This document shows positions 43,085 to 52,052 of a stretch of DNA of 64,000 nt, piece after piece. A model generated the notes under the pieces. The model saw only the letters and a program-made list of their open reading frames with translations. It searched no databases and had not been told where the DNA came from. Within the stretch, counting starts at the first letter, position 1, and each line of letters starts with the position of its first letter. The position numbers were made by a program, and so were the translations under genes. Location: positions 62,001-126,000 of the forward strand of contig NZ_AOMO01000027.1 of NCBI RefSeq assembly GCF_000338875.1, read 5' to 3'. Origin of the DNA: Vibrio mimicus CAIM 602. Lineage in GTDB: Bacteria > Pseudomonadota > Gammaproteobacteria > Enterobacterales > Vibrionaceae.

Positions 43085-44701
43085 TTATTGTTCTTCGGCA
43101 GCCAAATTGGCGGGTGCTGCTGGTGAAATATCAAACGCCAAGGCTTGCTCTAACGGCATTGGCTTGGCGTAAAAATAGCCTTGGATCCAATAAACACCAC
43201 GTTCTGCCAAGTAATCAACTTGGTTCTGGCGCTCAACCCCTTCCGCGATCACCTCAATATTGCCTTGTTTGGCTGACGCGATGATGGAATCCAACACACT
43301 GATTTTGACGTCGCTCGTCTCTATGGTGTCGACAAACATTTTGTCGATTTTGATGCTGGCGATTTGCAGATTTTGCAAGTAGGCGAACCCGCCATAGCCA
43401 GTGCCGAAATCATCGATTTTAAATTGGTAACCCTTTTTTAATAGGTAAAACACTTCTTCTTGAGCTTGAGTCATCGCTTTGATCGGAACTCGCTCAGTAA
43501 GCTCAAATTTGAGGCGTTCGCTGTAAGGCCACTGTAGTTTTTCAAGAAAACGACTGAGGTGATGTTGTTCAAGATGATCCGCCACTACGTTGATACTGAC
43601 CCAACGTGATTCGGGGATATGAGTAAGATCCCGATAGACTTGCTGCATGAGCTGATGGGTGATTTTGACGACCAAACCTGAACTTTCTGCGGCGGAGATA
43701 AACAGGCCGGGAGGTACTAACTGATGGCCTTTTTGCCAACGTAACAGTACCTCATAACCCACAATTTCTTGCGTTCTTAAATCAACGATCGGTTGGTAAT
43801 AAGGGATAAATTCCTCATCACGTAGCCCTTTTTCGATCAAACCTTCTATCGAATTGCGATAGTTACGTAGGATCAGATAACCGATGGACAAAACAAGCCC
43901 AAGTAGTAAAGCGATAGGGATTCCCCAAATGAAGACTTGTTGACGCGCAAAGTTGTGTAAGGTTTCTCCAGCAAGCAACGTTTGCTCACTATGAAAAGGA
44001 GCAGAACCGGTAATGCGATGAACGGATAACCGATTGGTCTGTTCTATTAAATCGGAATTGCCGCGCTGAATAGCAAGCTCACTGAGCATGGGGTCAAGAA
44101 AGCGAAACTGGAGATAAAAGCAATCTGTACAGGGTTCGCGAAGCAGCTCTTGCCCCCAGCTCCCATCGATAATCCAAAACACATGCCCTCTGGGTTCAGT
44201 GTACTGAATCAACAATTCGCTTGCTGCGTTTTGATTTTTGGGGGTGGCGGATAGGTGGAATCGGTTGGGCTGAATGGTTTCAGGCAACACAGCTTCTTCT
44301 GTCGCTATGTTTTGATCAGGCGCTTTGTTTTCATCAACGGATGAATGCTTTGGGAAGTGAACGGGATAACCTATGGTTGTACAGCCTTCACCTTGTGCGG
44401 TTTCAACGCCGATCAAGCGAACAAATCGGTTGTAATACTGAGGATCATTGATCAGACGTATATCGTCAGCGTTACAGGTAAAAGAGAGAGCCTGTACTTG
44501 CTGTGTAATCATGCTATCCAAAGCAAGGCTACGCTGCTCAAGATACAGATTGATTTGCTCGAATTTCTGATTCAGCAGATATTGAGCAACTTGTGGTACC
44601 CAAAGTTGCAAGGTTAGAAAAAAGACAGCCAACGGTGCAAAGAAAATCGCTAGCGCAATTCTTGTCGGGATTTTTGAGATCACAGCCTTTTCCTTAGCCA
44701 T
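43085..44701 (-). CDS. Membrane c-di-GMP phosphodiesterase, CSS-type sensor plus EAL domain
   Basis: A 538-residue protein with two membrane helices (about 13-38 and 255-275), a periplasmic sensor between them, and a C-terminal EAL domain (about 290-520). The periplasmic part has the spacing of the CSS-motif domain (Cys near ALSFTC, then GEGCTTIG), with CTT in place of CSS. The EAL signature is EVLLRW, and the loop 6 motif is DDFGTGYGGFAYL; ELTER and EGVE are also kept, so the domain should be active in cutting c-di-GMP. Sensing through the cysteines, as in E. coli CSS-type enzymes, is inference. A 16-bp palindrome lies just upstream. Confidence 0.87.
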   Translation of the reverse strand: MAKEKAVISKIPTRIALAIFFAPLAVFFLTLQLWVPQVAQYLLNQKFEQINLYLEQRSLALDSMITQQVQALSFTCNADDIRLINDPQYYNRFVRLIGVETAQGEGCTTIGYPVHFPKHSSVDENKAPDQNIATEEAVLPETIQPNRFHLSATPKNQNAASELLIQYTEPRGHVFWIIDGSWGQELLREPCTDCFYLQFRFLDPMLSELAIQRGNSDLIEQTNRLSVHRITGSAPFHSEQTLLAGETLHNFARQQVFIWGIPIALLLGLVLSIGYLILRNYRNSIEGLIEKGLRDEEFIPYYQPIVDLRTQEIVGYEVLLRWQKGHQLVPPGLFISAAESSGLVVKITHQLMQQVYRDLTHIPESRWVSINVVADHLEQHHLSRFLEKLQWPYSERLKFELTERVPIKAMTQAQEEVFYLLKKGYQFKIDDFGTGYGGFAYLQNLQIASIKIDKMFVDTIETSDVKISVLDSIIASAKQGNIEVIAEGVERQNQVDYLAERGVYWIQGYFYAKPMPLEQALAFDISPAAPANLAAEEQ

Positions 44702-44739
44702 TATGATGATTCAGCGTGGCAGACATGACTGAACTATGT

Positions 44740-44777
44740 AACACAACGTAATGCAAGGCAATGCATTACGTTGTGTT
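44740..44777. repeat. Perfect 16-bp inverted repeat
   Basis: The 16 bases at 44740-44755 (beginning AACACAACG) and at 44762-44777 (ending CGTTGTGTT) are exact reverse complements, separated by six bases. It sits between the HAD phosphatase end and the EAL start, both on the minus strand. No T run follows on either strand, so it is not a plain terminator; it may be an operator, an RNA hairpin, or a trace of a small mobile repeat. Confidence 0.6.
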
Positions 44778-44853
44778 GTCGGAAATAGAAGAGATTGTTG
44801 TTGATATCGCTAACCCTCACATAACACGCCACATGTTCGCAACTTCGCCAGCG

Positions 44854-45495
44854 TTAAAGCAGGTCAATCACTTCATTTAAGCTGCGACAAATCGGGTGCC
44901 CCAGCGCTATCACTTCTGAGCTTGGCTTGACCAAATCCGGGATCTGGAAGGCTTGCATCTTGGCCGCCATGGCCGCTTTAATGCCGTTATTCGAATCTTC
45001 AAACGCAAGGCATAGTTCAGGTTCAACCCCCAAACGTTGTGCGGCGAGCAGATAAATTTCAGGATGAGGTTTGCCTTGGGTAACTTCACAACCCGTAGTG
45101 ATGATATCGAAATAGGTATCTAAACCCGCCAGTTGCAACTTGACTAAGGCGACCTCTTGTTGAGTTGAGGTCGCGACTGCCAGCGGAATGGAGCGTGCTT
45201 TTAACCATTCAAGTAAAGCAACCACTCCTTCTTTATGAGGAATGGCTTCATGCATCACAACGGCGTTATAACGTTGGCGCCACTCGTTATGTAATCTCGG
45301 TAAATCATCACCATAAGCTTGGCTTAAGATGCCATTAATGGTTTTGGCATTACAGCCAATTACAGATAAGTACACCTCTTCATAGAAAGGCACCTCACAA
45401 GCCGCGCATGCTTCTTGAAATACGCGCATACAGACTCGCTCCGTATCGAGTAGCAGACCATCCATATCAAAAATGGCAGCTTGAAATTCCATCAT
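44854..45495 (-). CDS. HAD-family phosphatase, beta-phosphoglucomutase-like
   Basis: A 213-residue haloacid-dehalogenase hydrolase. Motif I is FDMDGLLLDTE (Asp10 and Asp12 by the first start), motif II is VATSTQQ, motif III is the Lys in QGKPHPEIY, and motif IV is AFEDSNNGIKAA. The cap domain belongs to the beta-PGM subgroup, so the substrate is probably a sugar phosphate or pyrimidine nucleotide. The first two codons are both ATG; TAGG lies upstream. No partner gene is evident. Confidence 0.85.
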   Translation of the reverse strand: MMEFQAAIFDMDGLLLDTERVCMRVFQEACAACEVPFYEEVYLSVIGCNAKTINGILSQAYGDDLPRLHNEWRQRYNAVVMHEAIPHKEGVVALLEWLKARSIPLAVATSTQQEVALVKLQLAGLDTYFDIITTGCEVTQGKPHPEIYLLAAQRLGVEPELCLAFEDSNNGIKAAMAAKMQAFQIPDLVKPSSEVIALGHPICRSLNEVIDLL

Positions 45496-45674
45496 TCCTA
45501 CCTACGTCAAAAAAATGAGCGGCTATTGTCACACACTTTACGGATGAGTGAGAACCCCAAAGTGGGTATCGCACAGGAGCATTTTAAATCAGTAAATTAG
45601 CGGGAGAGTTGCTGCAATTTCCGCTAAACTGTGTTGCAAAACAATGACAATTTTTTGCCTAACAGGTGAATGAA

Positions 45675-47444
45675 GTGAAATCAGCGTGGATAAGGCAGTG
45701 GTTCCCCGGACTCTACCAATTTAAAAATTATGAACGGGGATGGTTTACGGATGATGTGCGTGCCGCATTTTCTGTGGTGGCAGTAGCACTACCAGTGGCG
45801 ATTGCTTATGCGCAACTGACCGGGGTTCCCGCGATTGTCGGGCTCTATTCTTGCGTTTTGCCTATGTTGGTGTACGCCGTAATGGGAACATCTCGCCAAC
45901 TGATTGTGGGGCCAGATGCCGCAACTTGTGCCGTGATTGCGGCTGTGGTTACGCCACTTGCGGCGGGGGACCCCACCAAACATTGGCAACTCGTCATGAC
46001 CATGACCGCAATGACAGGGTTATGGTGCTTACTCGCTAGCCGACTCAAATTGGGTATCTTTGCCGATTTTCTTTCACGTCCGATTTTACTTGGCCTTTTG
46101 AACGGTGTTGCACTGACCATCATCGTGGGCCAGTTCGCGAAAGTGTTGGGTTTGAAGTATGAAAAACGCTATTTGCTTGAGCGTATTTTGGAAGCGCCTG
46201 AGTTGTTGTATTCCCTACATTGGCAGACATTGGGACTGAGCGTACTGACTTTAGGCACGTATCTCGTTGTTAAACGTTTTCAACCAAGGTGGCCCGCGGC
46301 GATGTTTGCCATCATGGTTGCAGCACTGTTGGTATGGGGACTGAATTTAGAAAGCGTTGGAGTACAAGTAGTCGGTGTGATCCAAGGTGGATTACCTGAT
46401 TTCCAAGCACCTGCTTTTGATTTAGGGATCAGCCGTGAGTTGGTTATGCCTGCGTTGAACTTGGCTATGGTTAGCTTCGTGAGCATGATGTTGACTGCAC
46501 GCAGTTTTGCGGCGAAAAATGGTTACGATATTGATGCCGATAAAGAATTTCGAGCCTTGGGGGTCGCAAACGTGGCTGCGGCATTCTCGCAAGGTTTTGC
46601 TATCAGTGGCGCCGATTCGCGCACGGCGGTGAATGATGCGAATGGTGGTAAATCACAATTGGTGTCGGTAATCGCAGCTCTGCTCATCGCTTTAGTCGCG
46701 GTCTTTGTCTATCAGCCTTTGCAATTCATTCCTGTGGCAGCATTGGGAGTAGTTTTGGTGATTGCCTCTTTGTCGTTATTGGATTTTAAAGGGATCTGGA
46801 ACCTAAGAAAGCGCGACAAAGATGCGTTTTATCTCGCATTGATTACCTTTATCGCTGTCTTAGTGATTGGCGTTATCCCCGGCATCACACTGGCAGTTTT
46901 GCTCGGCCTATTCCAGTTCCTCAAATTGGTCATGCGTCCTACCGATCAGATGATGGGGTTGGATGATGAAGGCACACTGCGTACTTTAGATGGTTCTGAA
47001 AAAGCGAAACCTATCCCCGGTATGGTGATTTTCCGTTTCAACTCACCGCTCACCTATTTTAATGCACCGTATTTCAAGCGGCGGATCTTAGATCAGACAG
47101 AACGTGAAGGTACCCAAGTCGGTTGTGTGATTATTGATGCAGTGTCTAGCTTCACCCACTTGGATCTTAGCGTGATGGCGATGCTGGCGGATTTGCATAC
47201 CATACTTAAAAAGCGTGGGATCCGTTTAATACTGGCGGGGAGAAAACGTAGCCTGCGCCACTGGTGTGATTTAACGGGGATTAATACCTCAGAAGGTGGG
47301 ATTGTGCTTCGTGCGGACATGTACTTAGCCATTAAACTCAGTGGCTGTTACTTGAGTGCGATGGAAGAAGGCCAAGTTCCTGTTGTGCAAAAAGAGCCAG
47401 ACATCAGTGTATTGTTAAAACCCACAACGACGGAAGTCGCTTAA
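45675..47444 (+). CDS. SulP/SLC26-family anion transporter with STAS domain
   Basis: A carrier of 589 residues (592 from an upstream GTG at 45666; I prefer the GTG at 45675 because AGGTGA lies before it). About 10-14 helices form the SulP domain, starting FSVVAVALPVAIAYAQLTGVP and holding GGKSQLVSVIAALL near the middle. The C-terminal STAS domain (about 445-560) follows. Such proteins move sulfate, bicarbonate or other anions, sometimes with sodium. No sulfur or carbonate gene lies beside it, so the substrate is open. Confidence 0.87.
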   Translation: MKSAWIRQWFPGLYQFKNYERGWFTDDVRAAFSVVAVALPVAIAYAQLTGVPAIVGLYSCVLPMLVYAVMGTSRQLIVGPDAATCAVIAAVVTPLAAGDPTKHWQLVMTMTAMTGLWCLLASRLKLGIFADFLSRPILLGLLNGVALTIIVGQFAKVLGLKYEKRYLLERILEAPELLYSLHWQTLGLSVLTLGTYLVVKRFQPRWPAAMFAIMVAALLVWGLNLESVGVQVVGVIQGGLPDFQAPAFDLGISRELVMPALNLAMVSFVSMMLTARSFAAKNGYDIDADKEFRALGVANVAAAFSQGFAISGADSRTAVNDANGGKSQLVSVIAALLIALVAVFVYQPLQFIPVAALGVVLVIASLSLLDFKGIWNLRKRDKDAFYLALITFIAVLVIGVIPGITLAVLLGLFQFLKLVMRPTDQMMGLDDEGTLRTLDGSEKAKPIPGMVIFRFNSPLTYFNAPYFKRRILDQTEREGTQVGCVIIDAVSSFTHLDLSVMAMLADLHTILKKRGIRLILAGRKRSLRHWCDLTGINTSEGGIVLRADMYLAIKLSGCYLSAMEEGQVPVVQKEPDISVLLKPTTTEVA

Positions 47445-47453
47445 CGTTTGACG

Positions 47454-47477
47454 AAAGGGCTCATTAATGAGCCCTTT
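47454..47477. terminator. Bidirectional terminator after the SulP gene
   Basis: AAAGGGCTCATT and its exact complement AATGAGCCCTTT form a perfect 24-bp palindrome between two convergent genes. Confidence 0.75.
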
Positions 47478-47500
47478 CTGTTTACGGCTGAATTTCCCGC

Positions 47501-49180
47501 TTAAAAATCTGCCGCAACTTCAAAAGTCATCGGCTGCTTCGTATAAGGATGAGAGAAGCTGAGTTTCTCAGCATGCAAATGTAAACGCTGATCTTGTGTG
47601 CCATACAAATCATCGCCCACTATTGGGCAATTAAGTCCCAAATGATGAGCACAATGCACCCGAAGTTGATGAGTCCGACCCGTATGTGGGTAAAGATAAA
47701 CTCTCGTGCGGCCTTGCTCAACGGCGACGGTTTCCCAATGAGTGAGGGCTGGTTTGCCTTGTTGCCAACACACCTTTTGTCTTGGTCTGTCATCCAGATC
47801 GCCACACAAAGGCAACTCTATTTCACCTTGTGCATCAGTAAGTGTACCTTCGATCATAGCGACATAACGTTTTTGCACAGCACGGGTAATAAACTGCTTT
47901 TGCAGATGTTTGTTGGCACGTCGCGTGAGTGCAAACACTAAAAGTCCCGAGGTGGACATATCCAACCGATGCAGTGCAAACACACCCTCTGCTTCACTAA
48001 ATTGTGCTTGTAAGCGTGTCAGTACCGAATCATGAACATGCACGCCGGGCACAGAGAGAAACTCGGCTGGTTTATTGACCACGACGATAGCTTCATCTTG
48101 ATACACGATCGATATCTCTTTGTCGGCAGCCGGGTTGTTTAGTAATGGGTTATCGTCTAGTTCCATTCCTTGCAGCATATGCGCCAGAATAGGCTGGCAT
48201 TTGCTTTGGCAAGCGGGATAAAACTTCTTATGTTGCCGGATTTCTGACTTAGGTGAACGCCCCCACCAGAACTCCGCCAACGCGATAGGTTTGAGCTGAT
48301 GCTGAAACGCATAGTGCAGAAGCTTAGGCGCTGCACACTCCCCAGAACCCGCAGGTGGTAGTGGATTTTTAGTCACCGAAAACAATTCGACTAAATTTTT
48401 CTCAACCCCGGCAATATTGGCAAAACGATAACCTGTAAAAAGCTTTTTCTGTAAAGCCGCAGAGCGCTGTTTACGTTCTTGCTTAAGCTGTTCAATGATT
48501 GCCAATTTCGCATTCAATAGGCTCTCTTCAGTGGCAATCCGCTGTTCCCATTCTTGCTTAATGAACTGCAACTGACGTTTCTGAAATACGCTCTCTTCGG
48601 CAAGAGTAGCGAAAAGCCCGGCTCTTTCCTGTTCGGACAGGAGCTCAGCTTGCTCTCTTTGCTGTTTTCGATTTTGGCGCTGCTCTGCCATCAGTACACG
48701 TTGTTGCTCTAATGCTTGCTCCGCCTGCGATTGATACTTGGTTATAGTGGCCGTTAGCCGAACCAATTCGGGATCTGCTTCTTGTTCACGAACTTGCTGA
48801 TTAATTGAAGCAATCTCATCGCCATCGATCCTGAAAAAACTTTTATCTGCAAAACGATCAAAAACAGGGGGAACAAACCTAGGTAATTCGTTTTGTTCAG
48901 CCAGTTGGCCAGAAAAGGCGGATAGATACCCCAACTCGCCTGAAGCATGTTGCACCACCAGTACGCCAAACATTTTGCCATGTGCTTGTGGGTCAGTGTC
49001 GGTCAAACCAAAAGGATGATACCAATGGGTTTGTGTGAGCAGATGCTGTTGCAGTTCACTCGCCGCGATTTCACATAATGGGTGTGGTTGATAACAAAAC
49101 GGATAAGTAAAACGTTTGGGTAATGTGATATCACGGATTGGTGATATGAAATGAGTAAAGCAGTTGGGTAGAGCAGACAT
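47501..49180 (-). CDS. Large RluA-family pseudouridine synthase with coiled-coil N-terminus
   Basis: A 559-residue protein, much longer than ordinary RluA enzymes (about 220-330). The C-terminal third (about 345-555) is the catalytic domain with HRLDMSTSGLL (the Asp being the catalytic residue) and PHTGRTHQLRVH. The first 140 residues are unassigned, followed by a strong coiled coil (about 140-240, rich in Gln, Glu and Arg). Long RluA-type proteins with such an N-terminus occur in Vibrio. It would isomerise uridines in rRNA or tRNA; the site is unknown. It precedes the T6SS cluster with a long gap. Confidence 0.85.
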   Translation of the reverse strand: MSALPNCFTHFISPIRDITLPKRFTYPFCYQPHPLCEIAASELQQHLLTQTHWYHPFGLTDTDPQAHGKMFGVLVVQHASGELGYLSAFSGQLAEQNELPRFVPPVFDRFADKSFFRIDGDEIASINQQVREQEADPELVRLTATITKYQSQAEQALEQQRVLMAEQRQNRKQQREQAELLSEQERAGLFATLAEESVFQKRQLQFIKQEWEQRIATEESLLNAKLAIIEQLKQERKQRSAALQKKLFTGYRFANIAGVEKNLVELFSVTKNPLPPAGSGECAAPKLLHYAFQHQLKPIALAEFWWGRSPKSEIRQHKKFYPACQSKCQPILAHMLQGMELDDNPLLNNPAADKEISIVYQDEAIVVVNKPAEFLSVPGVHVHDSVLTRLQAQFSEAEGVFALHRLDMSTSGLLVFALTRRANKHLQKQFITRAVQKRYVAMIEGTLTDAQGEIELPLCGDLDDRPRQKVCWQQGKPALTHWETVAVEQGRTRVYLYPHTGRTHQLRVHCAHHLGLNCPIVGDDLYGTQDQRLHLHAEKLSFSHPYTKQPMTFEVAADF

Positions 49181-49805
49181 AGCATTTAACAGAGTCGGTA
49201 AAGCAAGCGCGCATCTTACTCGCTCGCTTAGCTCTTGTCAGGTGATGTTTTGCTCGTTAACACTTACTGTTTGCAATGGTTGCAGAAAAATCGCGGCATT
49301 TGTAGCACAAAAACTATTTTTATTTATTCACAGATACTGGTCGGATTTTGTACTGGAAGAAACCCTTGATATATTCAATTGAATTCATTGAAATATTTTT
49401 ACTATGAATAACATTAAAATCTAATTAAGAAAATAATTCTTGAAATAATAAATATACAGGCTGAATTTAATTTTATTTTCGATGAAAATTTCGAGATAGA
49501 GTTGATTGTTTAAATAAAAAATATCCAAAATCTCAAATTGGAGACATCATATCATTTCTATATTAATTCTTTTAATTATTAAAAGTAATATAAAGGGAAT
49601 TGATATCGCATGATGATATTAAATTGTGTTTAATTGACATTTTCATGACATCTTTATCAGCAGGCAAAAAATTGCTCAGTGGGTATGTATTGTTAACTAT
49701 CGGGCAAAAAGTTGCCTGATAGTTGCGAGTGTAGAGACAATTTGTCGAACAAAAGGTGGAATATTTTTTGCTTTAAGTCTTATAAGTTTAAGTTGAGGAA
49801 AGAAT
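49181..49805. promoter_or_regulatory. Control region upstream of the T6SS cluster, 625 bp
   Basis: A long, very AT-rich gap (most of 49380-49640) with no supported gene. Near its right end are two similar sites 40 bp apart (49661-49680 and 49701-49720), the second in a 30-base hairpin, and a small palindrome GACAATTTGTC. The AT-rich part may bind H-NS. I found no clear sigma-54 or sigma-70 promoter by eye. Confidence 0.45.
49661..49724. promoter_or_regulatory. Two GGCAA-N4-TTGC sites 40 bp apart, second in a hairpin
   Basis: CAGGCAAAAAATTGCTCAGT (49661-49680) and CGGGCAAAAAGTTGCCTGAT (49701-49720) share GGCAAAAA and TTGC and are exactly 40 bp apart, about four helical turns. The second lies in an inverted repeat with 13-base arms (49695-49707 and 49712-49724) with one mismatch and a four-base loop. 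They end about 80 bp before the first T6SS gene and look like sites for a regulator that binds as paired dimers. Confidence 0.4.
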
Positions 49806-50090
49806 ATGGGTAATGGAATCGTAGTTGGGCATATAGGAACAGATCATGATGGGTTTCCTCCTACACCTGTGACATCTGGCTCAGGTACTGTTCGTTATGA
49901 TGGTATTCCGGCCGCCCGAGTTGGTGACCCTTTAGCGCCTCATGATAAACCCAAGCACCCCCCACATGGCCGAGCTATTGCTGCTGGTTCTGGGACCGTA
50001 ATGATTGATGGTAAGCCCGCTGCGAGAGCGGGTGATGCAGTGGATTGTGGTGGAGTGTTACAGGGAGCGAGCAGTGTCAATATCGGGTAA
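49806..50090 (+). CDS. PAAR-repeat protein, T6SS spike tip
   Basis: A 94-residue PAAR protein (V. cholerae VCA0105 by position) with no extra effector domain. Its repeats GIPAARVGDPLAPH and GKPAARAGDAVDCGG are typical. PAAR proteins sharpen the VgrG spike and can carry effectors; this short form would be a plain tip. The ATG at 49806 follows GAGGAAAGAAT. It is the first gene of the cluster and overlaps the next by 17 bases. Confidence 0.93.
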   Translation: MGNGIVVGHIGTDHDGFPPTPVTSGSGTVRYDGIPAARVGDPLAPHDKPKHPPHGRAIAAGSGTVMIDGKPAARAGDAVDCGGVLQGASSVNIG

Positions 50091-51078
50091 AGTGCTGATT
50101 TGTGCAGCAGGTTTGCTGTCGGTTTTTAGTAGTTTTAGCAATGAAATCTCCTACGACATGCAACAGTTAACTGCTCAGCAAGCCTTTGAAAATGGACGTT
50201 TGTTGCGTGCTCAATTTAAAAACCTAACGGCTCGTCAGTACTTGAAATACGCTGCGGACCTTGGTGAGCCTAATGCCGCTTATCTGTATGCGATGGAAGT
50301 CGCTAATTACAGGACAACAATCCGTACACCACCGGAAAGCCAATACTATTTGTTACTCGCGGCACAAGGTGGGAGCCGCCAAGCTATGCGTGTGCTATAC
50401 CAAGATGGTGCCTGGTTAAGAGCGGTAGAACGTGACTTATGGCAGCAGCGTTACTTTAATGCAGTCATTGAATTAGGTGCTAGCGAGCCAAGTCAGGCTG
50501 CATACGAATTGGCACTGTACTACCAAGAAAGTGATCCTAAGCTTTCTCAATTCTATCTCAATATTGCAGTTGATTTTCAGCACCCTGCGGGGTTGATGTT
50601 GTGGGCTGAACAGATCAGCCAGGGTAAAGGCAGCTACCCAATGCCGGGAAGCCGATCAACTGAAATACGTGAAACCTACCTCAAAGCGGCTGAAACGGGT
50701 TATATCCCCGCAATACGCAACTTTATTCAATTTCTTGAAAATAAAGGAAAATATAAAGATGCGTATTACTGGCGTCAACAAGCTGTGCAACATGGTGATC
50801 TGACAGCCTTAGTGGCAATGGGCAATATCTTGAGTGGAAATAGCGAACTTTATCGATTTGTTACCCCCGATCTTAAGCAAGCGAAAGCTTATTTTGGCCT
50901 GTATTTAGAGATTGCAGGCAGTGATCGCCTTGGAAATGTTTACCAAAATAGTCAGAAGCAACTGCTTGATATTTCAGTAAAATTAAATGAGCATGAAAAA
51001 GAAATAGCTTCAGAAATCGAGATGCAACTCGAAAAATATAAACCTTTTTTCAATCATGATTCTTACTGGGATAATTAA
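50074..51078 (+). CDS. Exported Sel1-repeat protein of the T6SS cluster
   Basis: A 334-residue protein at the VCA0106 position, with a signal peptide (about 1-23) and helical Sel1-like repeats, for example RQYLKYAADLGEPNAAYLYAM and LYYQESDPKLSQFYLNIA. I take the GTG at 50074, which follows AGGGAGCGAGCA, rather than a far upstream codon inside the PAAR gene. Its place between PAAR and the sheath genes suggests a link to T6SS, but the family's function there is not known to me. It may be periplasmic or a scaffold. Confidence 0.75.
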   Translation: MSISGKVLICAAGLLSVFSSFSNEISYDMQQLTAQQAFENGRLLRAQFKNLTARQYLKYAADLGEPNAAYLYAMEVANYRTTIRTPPESQYYLLLAAQGGSRQAMRVLYQDGAWLRAVERDLWQQRYFNAVIELGASEPSQAAYELALYYQESDPKLSQFYLNIAVDFQHPAGLMLWAEQISQGKGSYPMPGSRSTEIRETYLKAAETGYIPAIRNFIQFLENKGKYKDAYYWRQQAVQHGDLTALVAMGNILSGNSELYRFVTPDLKQAKAYFGLYLEIAGSDRLGNVYQNSQKQLLDISVKLNEHEKEIASEIEMQLEKYKPFFNHDSYWDN

Positions 51079-51506
51079 CTCGAGAGCAATATTATTTAAG
51101 TATGGCTACAGAATATATTTTCTGGGAACAGATCACGCTTTGAGGTTTTTCTATATTACCTTTTTCGTCTACATGAATAGAATGCCATCTCATAATTTAT
51201 AGGATATTTAATTAACGCAAACGATATTGAGATCAGATAACTGACATTTAGCAGTAAAAAACTGTTAACGACCCGTTTGTATAAGAATCCATAATTAACG
51301 AATACACCAAAAATACCCCGTGAACACATGGCTTAGTGTGGGATATTACATCTTACAGTTTCACGGCGGTTATTGACCCATTTCATATTTGAGGTGAGCA
51401 GCTTTAGCTGTCTTAAAGGATAAAGTTCAAGATTCTTGGTTGTTTGAAGCCTAATTCAGACAGCTGTTTCATTGACAACGTTTGGCATAGGTATTGGAGA
51501 CGTAAT
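51079..51506. promoter_or_regulatory. Region between the Sel1 gene and vipA, 428 bp
   Basis: A non-coding gap inside the cluster that probably carries the main promoter for the long vipA-to-vasH run. CCGTGAA (51318-51324) is complementary to TTCACGG (51360-51366), so a long-looped stem could form in a vipA leader. A frame that extends vipA upstream to 51444 is not supported. No RNA gene was recognised. Confidence 0.45.
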
Positions 51507-52013
51507 ATGTCTAAAGAAGGAAGTGTAGCTCCCAAAGAGCGGATTAATATTAAGTATATTCCGGTAGCGGGAGATTCACAGGCTGAGGTTGAGCTACCGC
51601 TCAAAACTCTGGTCGTAGGTGATTTCAAAGGGCATGCAGAGCAAACCCCATTGGAAGAGCGCTCGACTGTAACGGTAGATAAGAACAACTTTGAAGCAGT
51701 GATGCGTGAAAGTGAGCTAAAAATCACCGCAACTGTGAAAAACAGGTTGAGTGATGAAGAAAATGCGGAGCTTCCTGTTGAATTGAATTTCAAATCTTTA
51801 GCGGATTTCGCACCTGATGCTGTGGCATCACAGGTTCCTGAACTGAAAAAATTGATTGAGCTGCGTGAAGCGTTAGTCGCTCTGAAAGGGCCACTAGGTA
51901 ACATCCCAGCATTTCGTGAGCGTTTGCAGTCTCTGCTCAACTCGGAAGAGTCGAGAGAAAAGCTGTTGGCAGAATTGAATCTGCTCAGTGAGCAAGAAGA
52001 GCCACAAGCGTAA
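51507..52013 (+). CDS. vipA: T6SS sheath small subunit VipA/TssB
   Basis: A 168-residue sheath protein (MSKEGSVAPKERINIKY). It pairs with VipB in a six-start tubule around the Hcp tube; contraction fires the system. The central LPLKTLVVGDFKG-type motif and C-terminal EKLLAELN helix, which helps ClpV recognition via VipB, are present. The ATG at 51507 follows GGAGACGTAAT. First of eleven closely packed genes on the plus strand. Confidence 0.95.
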   Translation: MSKEGSVAPKERINIKYIPVAGDSQAEVELPLKTLVVGDFKGHAEQTPLEERSTVTVDKNNFEAVMRESELKITATVKNRLSDEENAELPVELNFKSLADFAPDAVASQVPELKKLIELREALVALKGPLGNIPAFRERLQSLLNSEESREKLLAELNLLSEQEEPQA

Positions 52014-52052
52014 GCAGATCTCTATATCAATTAATCACTCATTAGGAACTTA

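Noticed and set aside
44740..44777. Palindrome as an ordinary terminator of the HAD gene
   Set aside because: No T run follows on the minus strand and it lies about 80 bases from the stop codon.
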